A stretch of DNA of 64,000 bases from Acidimicrobiales bacterium (GTDB lineage Bacteria; Actinomycetota; Acidimicrobiia; Acidimicrobiales; SZUA-35): assembly GCA_020629155.1 (NCBI GenBank), contig JAHDDW010000002.1, positions 62,001 through 126,000 on the forward strand, given 5' to 3'. Of the stretch, positions 27,672 through 37,504 are shown one piece after another (the first letter of the stretch is position 1; the number at the start of each line of letters is the position of its first letter). Below the pieces are notes generated by a model. It was not told the DNA's origin. It saw only the letters and a program-made list of their open reading frames with translations, and ran no database searches. Both the position numbers and the translations under genes were made by a program.

Positions 27672-29234
27672 TTACGCAGTCGTTGTCGTTTGGTCGGTGT
27701 CAATTGTTGTGCGTGGCGTTGTTGTGGTTGTTGTTAATCGACTACGTTCGGTGAAATAAACGTTGACTGTTATTTCTTTCGCCGCTATTTGTTCTAGCTC
27801 TTGCGACAGTACAGAAATTTCAGGTTCGGTCACACCAGCTAAATCAAGTTCGACACTCGAACCGTCATAGTCAAAATGGCTGACCATCACATCACGCTCG
27901 GCAGCCCACTGGTTTATAGCAAAACGCATCTTTTGCGCGGTGAACTCTCTAGAAGCATTCTCAACAGTGATTGTTTCTCGCTGCGTCCAACGAAGCGAAG
28001 CGTTGATATCGTCGCCTAAAGAGAACTGCAAACTTTCTATTAACTCGTCAAGCGATGGAGGCGTGCCAGACCCTGACGCCTCAACCTGAAGATCGCCGCT
28101 CTCTAAACGCACGCCGTCTAACGTATTAGAAGCGTCATCTTCTGCTAACCATTGATTGATAATTTGCGTCGCCTCGGCAAGAAGCTGTTCAGAAGGTTCT
28201 ATGACAGTAGTAGTCGTAGTGGCTATTTCGGCACGAATCCATTGCACCACTACTCGCCTATCACCAAATTGCGATCGAAGACGTTCTTTAAGCGCAGCAT
28301 CATCTGGCGGCTCACCTGTGCCACGCAAGTTAACTTTTATCCGCTCGTTAGAAACATCAATATCAAGAATTTCGTCTGTGTCTGATACAAGCTCATCTCG
28401 TACTATTTGGCTGACAAGTTCATTATTAGTCACATCTTCAGCAGAAGCTAATGAGGCTCTCACAAGCGGCACGCCTACCAAAACAATGGTGCCTAAGATA
28501 ATTACAACAGCAACAGCGACCTGCTTTAAGTTCGACAAAAGACGACGTGGCGGCACAAAACCTGTCGACACAAAAACCACGATGCTGGCAAACACTATCG
28601 CCACAAGGTTTGTCACATACAAAAGCGTTGCGCCCCATGCCAGATCCCACTGACCTGCTTCTAATGTCACACCTATTGCACCAAGCGGCGGCACTAACGC
28701 AACCGCGACGGCAACACCTGGCAACGACGCGGATGCGTCTTCTCTAATTGTGGCATAGGCACCTGCGGCACCTGCTGCCAATGCGACTACTAAGTCTTTA
28801 CTGTCGGGCCGTGTCCTTGAGATGATTTCTTCTGTCAAGATCTCATCAGGCATTATTTTGGACAAAATGTAGGCAATAGCAATGCACCACAACGTTGCTA
28901 ACGTTACCCTCAATAACGATTTAAGTGATTTGACAAACAACGCTAACGAGACACACGCTGCGATAGCTAGCACTGGCTGCATCAACGGCGCCAGCAGCAT
29001 CGCTCCAATCACTACCGCCGCAGAGTTGAGTTTCAGACCCATCACTGCGACAATGACAGACAACGTCAACATGACGGCAAAACGATAAATCCAATATTCG
29101 ACCCGAGATACAGACAGGTCTTTCATCACACGGCGTCGCTGTTCGGGTTCTAGATGCTGATGCCACCACGCACGAGTGCGTTCTATAGGTTTAGAAGGAT
29201 CAATTGCCTTTAACTTCGTTGATGCTTGAGACAC
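27672..29234 (-). CDS. DUF389 family membrane protein
   Basis: The 520-residue protein matches the DUF389/TIGR00271 family of uncharacterised hydrophobic-domain proteins. It has a cytosolic N-terminus, then about six to eight transmembrane helices from residue 55 to 270, including VIGAMLLAPLMQPVLAIA and AVALVPPLGAIGVTLEAGQW. The extracytoplasmic C-terminal half (about 270-500) holds three beta-rich repeats, and the protein ends in a Thr-rich tail (TTTTTTPRTT). The start GTG 29234 lies 7 nt after TAGCCT. Function unknown. Confidence 0.85.
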   Translation of the reverse strand: MSQASTKLKAIDPSKPIERTRAWWHQHLEPEQRRRVMKDLSVSRVEYWIYRFAVMLTLSVIVAVMGLKLNSAAVVIGAMLLAPLMQPVLAIAACVSLALFVKSLKSLLRVTLATLWCIAIAYILSKIMPDEILTEEIISRTRPDSKDLVVALAAGAAGAYATIREDASASLPGVAVAVALVPPLGAIGVTLEAGQWDLAWGATLLYVTNLVAIVFASIVVFVSTGFVPPRRLLSNLKQVAVAVVIILGTIVLVGVPLVRASLASAEDVTNNELVSQIVRDELVSDTDEILDIDVSNERIKVNLRGTGEPPDDAALKERLRSQFGDRRVVVQWIRAEIATTTTTVIEPSEQLLAEATQIINQWLAEDDASNTLDGVRLESGDLQVEASGSGTPPSLDELIESLQFSLGDDINASLRWTQRETITVENASREFTAQKMRFAINQWAAERDVMVSHFDYDGSSVELDLAGVTEPEISVLSQELEQIAAKEITVNVYFTERSRLTTTTTTPRTTIDTDQTTTTA

Positions 29235-29241
29235 AACTCTA

Positions 29242-29247
29242 AGGCTA
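29242..29247 (-). promoter_or_regulatory. -10 box TAGCCT, leaderless DUF389 gene
   Basis: On the minus strand TAGCCT is 7 nt before GTG 29234. Confidence 0.5.
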
Positions 29248-29309
29248 CCTTCTAGTAAGTGTTTTTAGATAGCTACTTGCGCCACAAAACACATAGCAGG
29301 ACGAGGATG

Positions 29310-29344
29310 AAGAGGCAGAGCCGACTATGGCAGCCCTGCCTCTT
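29310..29344 (-). terminator. Terminator hairpin of amt
   Basis: AAGAGGCAG / CTGCCTCTT form a 9-bp stem about 20 bp beyond the amt stop on the minus strand, with further internal pairing (GGCTGCC...). Confidence 0.6.
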
Positions 29345-29364
29345 TGCGCTGGCGGAGTATTCTG

Positions 29365-30828
29365 TTATGCGATAGCAGTGTCTGAAGGAAGAATCACTTC
29401 TTTCTCACTTGGTTGAAGAATCACCTGCGGGTCAGCCTCGGGCACAATGCCAGCTGGCAACGTGATGCTATAACCAGGAGCTCCGTGTTCTATCACGTCT
29501 AGGCCTGCAAGCTCTTCAGTTTCGCTAACTCGCAGTCCTACTGTGTATTTCAGCGCAAGGAAAAGCGCACCAGAGGTTGGGATAACCCAAGCAGCAACGA
29601 TGAGCACAAACAACGCTTGCACAAGAAGTTGATCTAGATCGCCTCCATAGAAAAGACCTGACGGGCTGTATTCATCGCCTGCGACGCTTTCAACAAACGC
29701 GTCTGGGTTCACTGCGAAGAATCCGATCGCTAAGGTGCCCCACACACCGCAAACACCGTGCACTGAGATAGCGCCAACTGGGTCGTCGATTTTGACTCGT
29801 TCAAAGAATAGCACTGACCCGACAACAATAATGCCGCCGATGAAACCAACACAGACTGCACCAAACGGGGTGATGGTTCCTACACCAGCGGTTATCGATA
29901 CAAGCCCTGCTAACGCACCGTTGCCAGCCATGCCAACATCAGGTTTGCCTGTTTTGAGCCATGTCAACGCGCTAGCGCCAACAACACCAGCCGCAGCTGC
30001 AAGCGCAGTGTTCAATGCGAGATAAGAGATAAGGTTGTCGGCTGCTAGCTCAGAGCCAGCGTTAAAACCAAACCAGCCGAACCATAGAATAAACACACCG
30101 ATTACAACAAACGGCATCGAATGGCCAGGCATTGCTTTTGGTTTGCCATCTTTACCGTATTTGCCAATGCGAGGGCCGATAATTAGTGCGCCCATTAACG
30201 CAGCGAAACCACCGACGCTGTGCACAATCGTCGAGCCAGCAAAGTCGCTATAGGCAGCATCGCCGATGGTTATTTCAGAGATGAAACCGCCGCCCCATGT
30301 CCAATGCACAACGAGTGGATAGATAAGCCCTGTCATGACTATGCCGAAAAGAATATAGGTGCTGAACTTGGCGCGTCCAGCGATAGCACCTGACACGATC
30401 GTGACCGCAGCAGCAGCAAACATTGCTTGGAAAAAGAATACTGTCGCAGGTGATAGATCTTCACCAGTGGCAGTAAATGTTTCTTGACTGGCTCCAATGA
30501 ATGAGTTGCCCCAGCCCCAGACGCTGTTACCACCTTCGCCGAACGCCAGCGAAAAGCCGACAAAGAAAAACACCAGCACGCCGATGGTGACATCAGCTAA
30601 GTTTTTCGCCATAATGTTGGCAACATTTTTTGCTCGCGTTAAACCAGCTTCAACAAAAGCAAACCCTGCTTGCATCAGAAAAACCAAGATGCCAGCGATA
30701 ACAATCCATAGGTTGTCAACCACTGCGTCTAAGCTTGCGACAGGGTCAGGCTCTTGCCCATAGGCAGGCGTTGCCAGAAAAACACCAACAAACAGAAACA
30801 CAGCTGCGATACGCAACTTGGATAACAT
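29365..30828 (-). CDS. amt: Ammonium transporter
   Basis: The protein (about 487 residues) is an Amt/MEP/Rh channel. A cleavable signal peptide (LRIAAVFLFVGVFLATPAYG) is followed by eleven transmembrane helices, the motif FVEAGLTRAKN near residue 60, a DFAGSTIVHSVGG segment near 190 with the first conserved pore His, and VHGVCGVWGT near 345 with the second. It imports ammonium, usually when nitrogen is limiting. ATG 30828 is chosen because AAGGAG stands 5 nt before it. No glnB/glnK gene is adjacent. It is divergent from the MFS gene. Confidence 0.94.
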   Translation of the reverse strand: MLSKLRIAAVFLFVGVFLATPAYGQEPDPVASLDAVVDNLWIVIAGILVFLMQAGFAFVEAGLTRAKNVANIMAKNLADVTIGVLVFFFVGFSLAFGEGGNSVWGWGNSFIGASQETFTATGEDLSPATVFFFQAMFAAAAVTIVSGAIAGRAKFSTYILFGIVMTGLIYPLVVHWTWGGGFISEITIGDAAYSDFAGSTIVHSVGGFAALMGALIIGPRIGKYGKDGKPKAMPGHSMPFVVIGVFILWFGWFGFNAGSELAADNLISYLALNTALAAAAGVVGASALTWLKTGKPDVGMAGNGALAGLVSITAGVGTITPFGAVCVGFIGGIIVVGSVLFFERVKIDDPVGAISVHGVCGVWGTLAIGFFAVNPDAFVESVAGDEYSPSGLFYGGDLDQLLVQALFVLIVAAWVIPTSGALFLALKYTVGLRVSETEELAGLDVIEHGAPGYSITLPAGIVPEADPQVILQPSEKEVILPSDTAIA

Positions 30829-30966
30829 ATGCACTCCTTACATCGACGATCCCTAAAAGAAGGGTTAGCGTCGAAGGTAGAGGACAATTGTTTCCGCAGT
30901 GTTTCGCCAGTGTTAACATCGTGGTCGACTACAAAACCACTAGCTAGCGTGGTACTCTCGATAAGA

Positions 30967-32187
30967 GTGCGTCGCCAATTCACTTTATCCAAAACAGCGT
31001 ATCTATTCTATGGGTTCACGGCGTGTCGAAGTGCGTGGTTCGCTAACGGTGTTTGGCTTTTCTATGTCAGAGATTTTCTTTCATATACAGAAATTATTGT
31101 TATGGAATGTCTTGCCTTTGCCGCAGGTTTTTTGGTTGAAGTGCCCTCTGGCACGCTTGCTGACCTTCTAGGCAGGAAGAAAATTGCAACAGTCGGCTGC
31201 CTACTCGTCGCGTTAAGCAACGGAATTTACCTTTTAGGTTCAACACATGCCGCGTTTTTCTATATCGCAAGTTCACTTATAGCTATCGGAGTCTCTTTGC
31301 AAAGCGGTTCTGTCGAAGCGCTCGTGTACGACTATTTCTTAGAGGCAAAACGGCCAGATTATTTCACCACTGTTATAGGGCGATCGAAAGTAGCCAGATT
31401 GCTGGGGTTGGCAACTGCCGCGATGATTGGCGGTTTCGCATGGAAGATACACAAGTTTTTGCCGTGGGTTTTAGTTTCTTCGAGTTTTCTTTTAGGTGCG
31501 CACCTCGTTCAAAAAATGCCAGATATAGCTGGTCGGAATAAAGCAGAGAGAGCTAGTTTTTTGCAACAAACTAGAGACGGCATAGCGGCACTTACGAAGA
31601 AGACGTTTATTCTTTTCACCATAGTGTATGGTGTGCTGCGATTTTCTTATGTAATTTGGTCCTGGGGGTTTATCCGCACCTTGATGGGTGAACGGTTCGG
31701 CTACACCGATGCAAGTTTTAGTTTCGTCTTGAGTTTTGCTTTTTTCGTCGCTGCCTTTTTTGTGTATAACCTCGATAAGGTACAAGCCTTGTTGGGTGAC
31801 CGATCTGGCTTCATCTGGCTACTATCATGTAGCGCAATTGCTTGGTTTGGCGCGTATCTCTTCTCAAACTCACTACTAGCTGGCGGCTTCGTGTTTGTGA
31901 TCTTTACATGCAGCGGAATGATGGCAGAAGCCTGGGTGTCAGTGGCTATTAACGCGAATGTCGGTTCACATGTTCGAGCGACAGCTGTTTCTGCGTTCTC
32001 GTCGTTGCAGCAGTTCTTTCGTTTCGTGGTGGTCGTTTTTCTAAGCATCTTGGTGTACAAAAACGTGGAGGTTTCTTCGACGGTTACGATGTTCTTCCTT
32101 GCGATGAGCTTGTTGCTTACGGCGGCTTTGGCGAAATATAGTATGATCTCACGAAAGAATAGGACTCTCAATAGCAGTCAGCTGTAG
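30967..32187 (+). CDS. MFS transporter
   Basis: This protein of about 406 residues has twelve predicted transmembrane helices and the MFS loop motif GTLADLLGRKK near residue 70, so it is a proton-coupled or facilitated transporter of unknown substrate. GTG 30967 is chosen because TACTCT lies 8 nt upstream and the N-terminus then begins RRQFTLSKTAYLFYGFTA, a normal first helix; the open frame from 30829 would cross the amt promoter. Its 3' end overlaps the convergent GH92 gene by 20 bp. A sugar substrate is possible from this neighbour but unproven. Confidence 0.8.
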   Translation: MRRQFTLSKTAYLFYGFTACRSAWFANGVWLFYVRDFLSYTEIIVMECLAFAAGFLVEVPSGTLADLLGRKKIATVGCLLVALSNGIYLLGSTHAAFFYIASSLIAIGVSLQSGSVEALVYDYFLEAKRPDYFTTVIGRSKVARLLGLATAAMIGGFAWKIHKFLPWVLVSSSFLLGAHLVQKMPDIAGRNKAERASFLQQTRDGIAALTKKTFILFTIVYGVLRFSYVIWSWGFIRTLMGERFGYTDASFSFVLSFAFFVAAFFVYNLDKVQALLGDRSGFIWLLSCSAIAWFGAYLFSNSLLAGGFVFVIFTCSGMMAEAWVSVAINANVGSHVRATAVSAFSSLQQFFRFVVVVFLSILVYKNVEVSSTVTMFFLAMSLLLTAALAKYSMISRKNRTLNSSQL

Positions 32188-34363
32188 AAGGTCGCGAACC
32201 ATGTCCCCACTGGGTTGGTGAATCAGCTAAAGAAACTATTATTTCGCCGCCTTCGTAAAGCTGTTTCATAGCGAACGAAACTGCATCTAACTTTTTACCA
32301 TTTAGCGTAACAGACTCAACATATTGCACAGGGCTGTCTTTGCTAGGCTTATTAAACCCTTTTGTCTGGAGTGCAAAAGTTTTTTCTCCAACTGTTAGTT
32401 CGGCAGTTTCCCACGAAGGCGGGTGGATCAAAAAGATGCCTTGCCCAGCAACGGGGAACAGACCTAACGAAGCCCACACGTACCACGAGCTTAAACCGCC
32501 AGAATCGTCGTTGCCTGGCAAACCGCCTCGACCTGTTGCAAACTGATTATGGACAGCACTGTGCACAACCTCGGCTGTTTTATCAGGACGACCTGCATAG
32601 TAGTAAGCCCAGGGAGCTTCAATGTCAGGCTCGTTGTTGAGACCTTCAAATCGGTTTAATGCATACCCTCTTGCCAGCTCTTCTTGTGAAGGGTTCACGC
32701 CGAGCTGGTTCACGCGAGGCTGCCCATAGCCAAAGAAAGTATCAAGCATCGAAACAAATTTTTCTTTACCTCCAGCTAACTTGATGCGCCCCTCCATGTC
32801 GTGCATAAGTTTGAATGAATAATTCCACTTGCCGCCTTCATAGAAGTTGGAATCTGCCAACAAGCCTGTTGTAGCGTCATAGGCGCGACCCCATTTGTTT
32901 GCCTGCTTACATAGCTCGGCAGCCAATTTTTTGTCGCCTAGGTTGCGTGCTATTTTTGCTGTGCAATAGTAACCATAGGTAATGTCTGTTGTATGGCTAA
33001 TAGGATGCGCGATACCTTTTTCAATGAAGTCTTCACCATAATTGCGCAGCAAGTCCATATGCATATGAGCAAGAATTAACTCCCAATCAAGCCCAGGTAT
33101 TTCTATAGAGAAAAGGTCAGCGATAAGCGTATGCGCCAACGCGCTTGCTTGCCTGTTAAAGCGGTCGAACCCTCTCGATAACCTATAGCCAATAGGAAAA
33201 TTGCCTTCAATTTGGCTGACAAGCAGCAGCGAGTTCACAATGTCAACAGCCATAGAACTGTCAACACAGGTGAGCAACGGCAACTGTGTTTTGTATATGT
33301 CCCACATCGTTGCGAAATCAAAGATAAACGGGCTATTTTGCGGCCAAAAAGGAGACTCGTCAGCTGCTGAGCATGGTTTAATCAACGAATGATACAGGCT
33401 TGTCGCAAATATTTTTTCACGATCAGTATCTGACGTTGTAATCTTGATCTTACTCAGTTTGGTATCCCACACTGCTTGCGTGCTTGCTTTACGCTCTTCA
33501 AAACATAGAGGCTCCGAACCGCAATCGGTATACAGATTAGTGCGCGCCTGTTCGACTCCTCGTAGAGAGAAACCAATGCGCAGTTCAATGCTTCGCCCAG
33601 CTTCTGTCGGGCCTCGAAAAAGATAGCCAAAAGGGCGCAGCGTCGTACGACGAATAAAGTCGAACTCAAGGCCCGTGCCACCTGTCATCAGACGCTTGTC
33701 ATACCATGGCATTTGCCGCCACGTCGGTTCAGATAATTCTGCATATATAGAGATTGGTACGCCTTCAAAAACCACAGTGCCTGACATTTTGCCAGGCCCG
33801 AAACTTTCAACTTTCGCACTTAACGGTATGGTGCGGCCGTGTTCGGTTGCTAAACCTCCAAGCGAAAAATCAAGCACAATCCGAGCGTCGTTATGCGCTG
33901 GAAAACTATAGCGATGCACCACAGACTTAGGGCCTGCCGTTAGTTCACAACCAATACCAGAGCCAAGCGTGGTGCTATAATAGCCTGGTTCGGCCTTTTC
34001 GTCTTGTAATTCCCACTGCGTATCTAGATCATCGAGAGGGCCAAGCATCGGCGTAACCCGAAAGTAGTTGTAATATTTGCGGATTGCACCCGTACCTGAA
34101 TGCTGAAAATGGGTGAATCCAGAAGCTTGGTATTTGTCGAAGAGCCGTTCGGGGAGGCCTTCGGTAGAAATGTTATAGAGTCCATAGCCTGTGGGGTAGG
34201 CGCCAGAATATGGAGTGGCCGACACCATGCCAAATGGATAGCAAGGGCCTGGATGGGTGTTACCAACAGCTGGTTTGGGCCACCACCACGTCGCTGCCAA
34301 ACCTTTTTGCTCAGGTAAATTTGCTGGTTCTGTACCAATAAAGGGGTCCACATTTTTAAACAC
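32168..34363 (-). CDS. GH92 family glycoside hydrolase (alpha-mannosidase-like)
   Basis: The 731-residue protein matches GH92: VDPFIGTE...GNTHPGPCYPFGMV at the N-terminus (beta-sandwich domain), GFTHFQHSGTG near residue 100, and the catalytic-domain motif GLPGNDDSGGLSSWYVW near 614-631. GH92 enzymes are Ca2+-dependent exo-alpha-mannosidases. No signal peptide is seen at GTG 34363 and the domain begins at residue 4, so the enzyme is probably cytosolic, unlike most characterised members. It may degrade imported mannosides or internal oligosaccharides. Confidence 0.92.
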   Translation of the reverse strand: MFKNVDPFIGTEPANLPEQKGLAATWWWPKPAVGNTHPGPCYPFGMVSATPYSGAYPTGYGLYNISTEGLPERLFDKYQASGFTHFQHSGTGAIRKYYNYFRVTPMLGPLDDLDTQWELQDEKAEPGYYSTTLGSGIGCELTAGPKSVVHRYSFPAHNDARIVLDFSLGGLATEHGRTIPLSAKVESFGPGKMSGTVVFEGVPISIYAELSEPTWRQMPWYDKRLMTGGTGLEFDFIRRTTLRPFGYLFRGPTEAGRSIELRIGFSLRGVEQARTNLYTDCGSEPLCFEERKASTQAVWDTKLSKIKITTSDTDREKIFATSLYHSLIKPCSAADESPFWPQNSPFIFDFATMWDIYKTQLPLLTCVDSSMAVDIVNSLLLVSQIEGNFPIGYRLSRGFDRFNRQASALAHTLIADLFSIEIPGLDWELILAHMHMDLLRNYGEDFIEKGIAHPISHTTDITYGYYCTAKIARNLGDKKLAAELCKQANKWGRAYDATTGLLADSNFYEGGKWNYSFKLMHDMEGRIKLAGGKEKFVSMLDTFFGYGQPRVNQLGVNPSQEELARGYALNRFEGLNNEPDIEAPWAYYYAGRPDKTAEVVHSAVHNQFATGRGGLPGNDDSGGLSSWYVWASLGLFPVAGQGIFLIHPPSWETAELTVGEKTFALQTKGFNKPSKDSPVQYVESVTLNGKKLDAVSFAMKQLYEGGEIIVSLADSPTQWGHGSRPSTADCY

Positions 34364-34643
34364 GATATCTATTTTTTCTTTAGCGGCTACTTCAGAGCCT
34401 AGCGTATGAATTGGTAGTGTCTAAAGATAGAAAGAAGTAACCGTGTGTTCAAATTCACCGACTCGACATATGCTTACGCTATCACGAGTCAGTTTCGCTG
34501 CAACGACCCATAAGAACGCTGAGGTCTACGCTGCCTACTATTTCCCTCCTAAATTATGTTTTGCTGTTTATCCGTTTAATTATGATTGTGGAGCTAGTTT
34601 CCAACTTGACTAAGCTTCTAAGGGTCGCGTATGTTCTAAGGAA
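34364..34643. other. Intergenic region, nothing recognised
   Basis: There are 280 bp between the GH92 gene (minus) and the glycosyltransferase pseudogene (plus). No repeat element, tRNA or strong hairpin is seen. It should contain two divergent promoters. Confidence 0.5.
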
Positions 34644-35856
34644 ATGAGAAAGACCCCAATGAAGTTTCTAATAAATGAACCAGTTACTTTTCTAGAAGCG
34701 TATGATACCATCACGCAAAATTCTAAAGATTACTACAATAAAGTGAAAGAATGGTTTGTGCATCAAGATAGTGATCTCGCCACCATCGACAAAGAAGCAA
34801 AAAAGTATGGAGCGCAGGCTTTACCGTTTCGAACAATGCTTAAATTTATAGAATCGGAACAAGTTATCAAAGGCCTAAATATTCCTGTTGCGTTAACTTT
34901 GGTAAACCCGCTCTACAAAGAAACTGGAAGGATGCAAAGAAGAGACGAGCATCCTCACGGAGAAAATTCTTTACGGACTAAAATCGAATGTATTCAACAT
35001 TTTGAGAATCTCAACCCTCACTTCTCAGGCCGAATGATGATTGTAGACGACGAGTGTCCAGAGAATTCAGGAAAGATGGCGACTCAAATAGTGGAAGAAT
35101 ATCCAGAGTTAGATCACGAAGTTTTTTTTCTGGGTAAGGCTATTGAAGATGATGATCCCGATTTACCCCCAAAGATCACGCATAAAAATGGTCCAAATCG
35201 TAGCGTTAAAAGGTGGTTCTACGCTATTTGGGATGCGAAAAGCGTTACATTCTCAAAGGGATTTGACCAAATTACATATTGTCGTAGATAATGATGCTGA
35301 TCTTTCTATTCATCCGATGCAATTAGGAATAATTATGAAAGACATAGTAGAAGGAAAGGCCAACGTAGTCGCTGGTTCACGCCGTGAAGCGGATTCTGTT
35401 TCCTTAATCGGAGGCAGCCGCAATCAAAGGGGCTTGCTATTCATTAGCATATGGAAGTACTTCTTGCCCCAGCTAGCAGAAATCATAACAGATACCAATC
35501 GAGCCTTTAAAGCTTTTGAGCATACGACACTCGAAAAGATTTTACCTATGATAGAAACTTACACTTTTGCATATCAAGTTGAGATGCTGCAAGCATGTAT
35601 TTCTAGCGGATTTTCGTTAACTAAAAAAGGAATCGCCTATGTTGACTCTGAAGCCGCATCGACTCAAAACACTGAAGACATAACAGACTCTTACCTTAAC
35701 CAAGTTCATCAAATAATTGATATTGCTCAAAGGTTTAACACTATCTCGAAGCAAGATAAGTGGCTGAATTATTTTCTCAATATTTCAGAAGAAGAGTGGT
35801 TAAAAATCGAGACGAATCCACCTAAAGAATTGCTCAATTTACAGAATAGTATCTGA
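34644..35856 (+). pseudogene. Glycosyltransferase-2-like protein, frameshifted
   Basis: Frame 3 (34644 to about 35210) encodes the N-terminal half (IPVALTLVNPLYKETGR...MMIVDDECPENSGKMA). Frame 1 then carries on with GGSTLFGMRKALH, IVVDNDADLSIHP (a DxD-like region), VVAGSRREADS and ITDTNRAFKAF, the usual order of a GT-A nucleotide-sugar transferase. The frames meet in the A4 run at 35208-35211; removing one A restores VKGGS. An intact gene would give about 403 residues. It may be a decayed gene, a phase-variable switch at a short homopolymer, or a sequencing error. Confidence 0.65.
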
Positions 35857-35880
35857 TCGCATATCCTATTAATCAACTGG

Positions 35881-36822
35881 TTACTCTTTTGTCCAGATGC
35901 GGGTGTTTAGATTTAGCTCGTCAACTAAATCTAGAAACACTTTGATTTCTTCCAAGAAGAATCGTATTTGCGTCGTGTCTGTAGCGGTGGTTCCCGTTGA
36001 GGCTTCTAAAAAGTTTCTTTTATAAGGCACTGCGATCCACACAGCTGAATCTTTAAACGCGACACGAATTTTGCTGTTACCAAACTTCGCCCGCACCGCC
36101 AAAATACGCTGCATCATCGACGAGCTAAGAATATAGCGGCCTTCGACTTGATCAGTCGCGTGTACAGCGAACGCTTTTTCAAACTCAGGGTCTTCCATCT
36201 GCAACAGGTCAGTGTTTTTACGGCCAACAAGACCTTGCAATGCACGTCCGACACCGCCGAACATACGCTCAGCCACGTCAGGCATCAAAAACGTGCGACC
36301 GTGAAAATCTTTGTGAAAGTCGGCGATAAAAAGAATTCCTTTAAAAATAGTGGAGTATGAACGGTCACCGTCGCTGTCTCGATGTTCTGACTCGGCATGC
36401 ACTTCGGCCATCTGCAAATCGGTTTCGCCATAACGACCCCAAAGCAGATCTTCAGTACTATAACGATCTGGCCTACTGCGAAACAGTTCCGAATGCATAA
36501 AATAGTCTGCGCCGATGCCTCCGTCTGCATCAAAGGCAAGCTCAGGGCTGATGAGGTTCACAAGTGCAGGAACAACCAAGCTTTTGTAACGCCACCGATA
36601 CTGCGAAGATTTTCTGTGATAAATCCAGCCTGTTGCTATCAAACCGATGATAAGAACACCAAGTGCGATAAACGCTAGTTGCGGAGCAACCAAAACGATA
36701 ATGCCTGCTGCGGCAACAGGAATCAAACCGTATCCCAAAACGTTTTTTATGCTGCGTCGTTGCTGGTCCAACATCTGCAAGGTCGGCTGCAACTGCTGCA
36801 AAATATTGCTACTATCAAGCAT
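35881..36822 (-). CDS. DUF3137 family membrane protein
   Basis: The 313-residue protein has two adjacent transmembrane helices at about residues 27-65 (VLGYGLIPVAAAGIIVLVAP; LAFIALGVLIIGLIATGWIY) and a cytosolic DUF3137 domain (LFRSRPDRYSTEDLLWGRYGETDLQMAEVHAE; FKGILFIADFHKDFHGRTFL; MEDPEFEKAFAVHATDQVEGRYILSS, in order). DUF3137 genes are commonly paired with lemA, as here (24 nt gap). The function is unknown; a role in membrane remodelling or surface stress is inferred for such pairs. Confidence 0.85.
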   Translation of the reverse strand: MLDSSNILQQLQPTLQMLDQQRRSIKNVLGYGLIPVAAAGIIVLVAPQLAFIALGVLIIGLIATGWIYHRKSSQYRWRYKSLVVPALVNLISPELAFDADGGIGADYFMHSELFRSRPDRYSTEDLLWGRYGETDLQMAEVHAESEHRDSDGDRSYSTIFKGILFIADFHKDFHGRTFLMPDVAERMFGGVGRALQGLVGRKNTDLLQMEDPEFEKAFAVHATDQVEGRYILSSSMMQRILAVRAKFGNSKIRVAFKDSAVWIAVPYKRNFLEASTGTTATDTTQIRFFLEEIKVFLDLVDELNLNTRIWTKE

Positions 36823-36845
36823 TACGAACTCCCCATTTCAACCCA

Positions 36846-37412
36846 TCAACCAGTGAAATTTGTTGCGACTGCGCCTCGTTTATCTTCTGCCGCTTCAAAA
36901 TAGCGGACCTCTTTGAAACCAAAAAGTGAAGCCACGATATTTGTCGGAAAAGCAGAAACAGAGGTGTTCATAGCCATGACCGATGCGTTATAAGAACGTC
37001 GCGATGCAGAAAGCTGCTCTTCAACCTCAGTTAGGTTTCGCTGTAGGTTAAGAAATTGGCTGTCTGCTTTTAAGTCGGGGTAGGCCTCAGCAACTGCGAA
37101 GAGTTGCCCTAGCGCAGGGCGAACTTGTTCTTCAAGTTCAAGCCGCTGAGGGCTGACACCGCCTTGATAGGTTTGCTGAATCTGCTGGCGAAGCTGCGTT
37201 AGTTGTGTCAACGTTTGTTTTTCATGTGCCGCATAGCCTTTCACCGTTTCAACGAGCGAAGGGATAAGATCGGCACGTTTCATCAAGTTGACGTCAATCG
37301 AACTGAACGAATTTTTGACCATGTTTCGTTTGCGAACGAAACCGTTATAAACAACAATGACAAATAACACTAAGAAAAGAACAATCCCACCAACCACATA
37401 CACGATAATCAC
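36846..37412 (-). CDS. lemA: LemA family protein
   Basis: The 188-residue protein has one N-terminal transmembrane helix (VYVVGGIVLFLVLFVIVVYNGFV), then a four-helix LemA domain (NMVKNSFSSIDVNLMKRADLIPSLVETVKGYAAHE; YPDLKADSQFLNLQRNLTEVE; RRSYNASVMAMN) and ends KEVRYFEAAEDKRGA, the usual LemA terminus. The start GTG 37412 lies 6 nt after TAGACT. It heads the operon with DUF3137. The LemA domain is probably periplasmic or outside the membrane; its role is unknown. Confidence 0.93.
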   Translation of the reverse strand: MIIVYVVGGIVLFLVLFVIVVYNGFVRKRNMVKNSFSSIDVNLMKRADLIPSLVETVKGYAAHEKQTLTQLTQLRQQIQQTYQGGVSPQRLELEEQVRPALGQLFAVAEAYPDLKADSQFLNLQRNLTEVEEQLSASRRSYNASVMAMNTSVSAFPTNIVASLFGFKEVRYFEAAEDKRGAVATNFTG

Positions 37413-37418
37413 AAGGCA

Positions 37419-37424
37419 AGTCTA
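37419..37424 (-). promoter_or_regulatory. -10 box TAGACT, leaderless lemA
   Basis: On the minus strand TAGACT is 6 nt before GTG 37412. Confidence 0.5.
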
Positions 37425-37504
37425 ACATTGTTACCCTCGCAATGAATCCTCAGTGCAATCAAGCCGACTGCAGAAACAGCTGAGCATCATAAACTGCGGC
37501 GACT

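Noticed and set aside
34430-34480. tRNA-like TTCAAAT loop near gtgtgttcaaattcaccg
   Set aside because: The flanking bases do not form a T-stem and no acceptor or anticodon arms are found.
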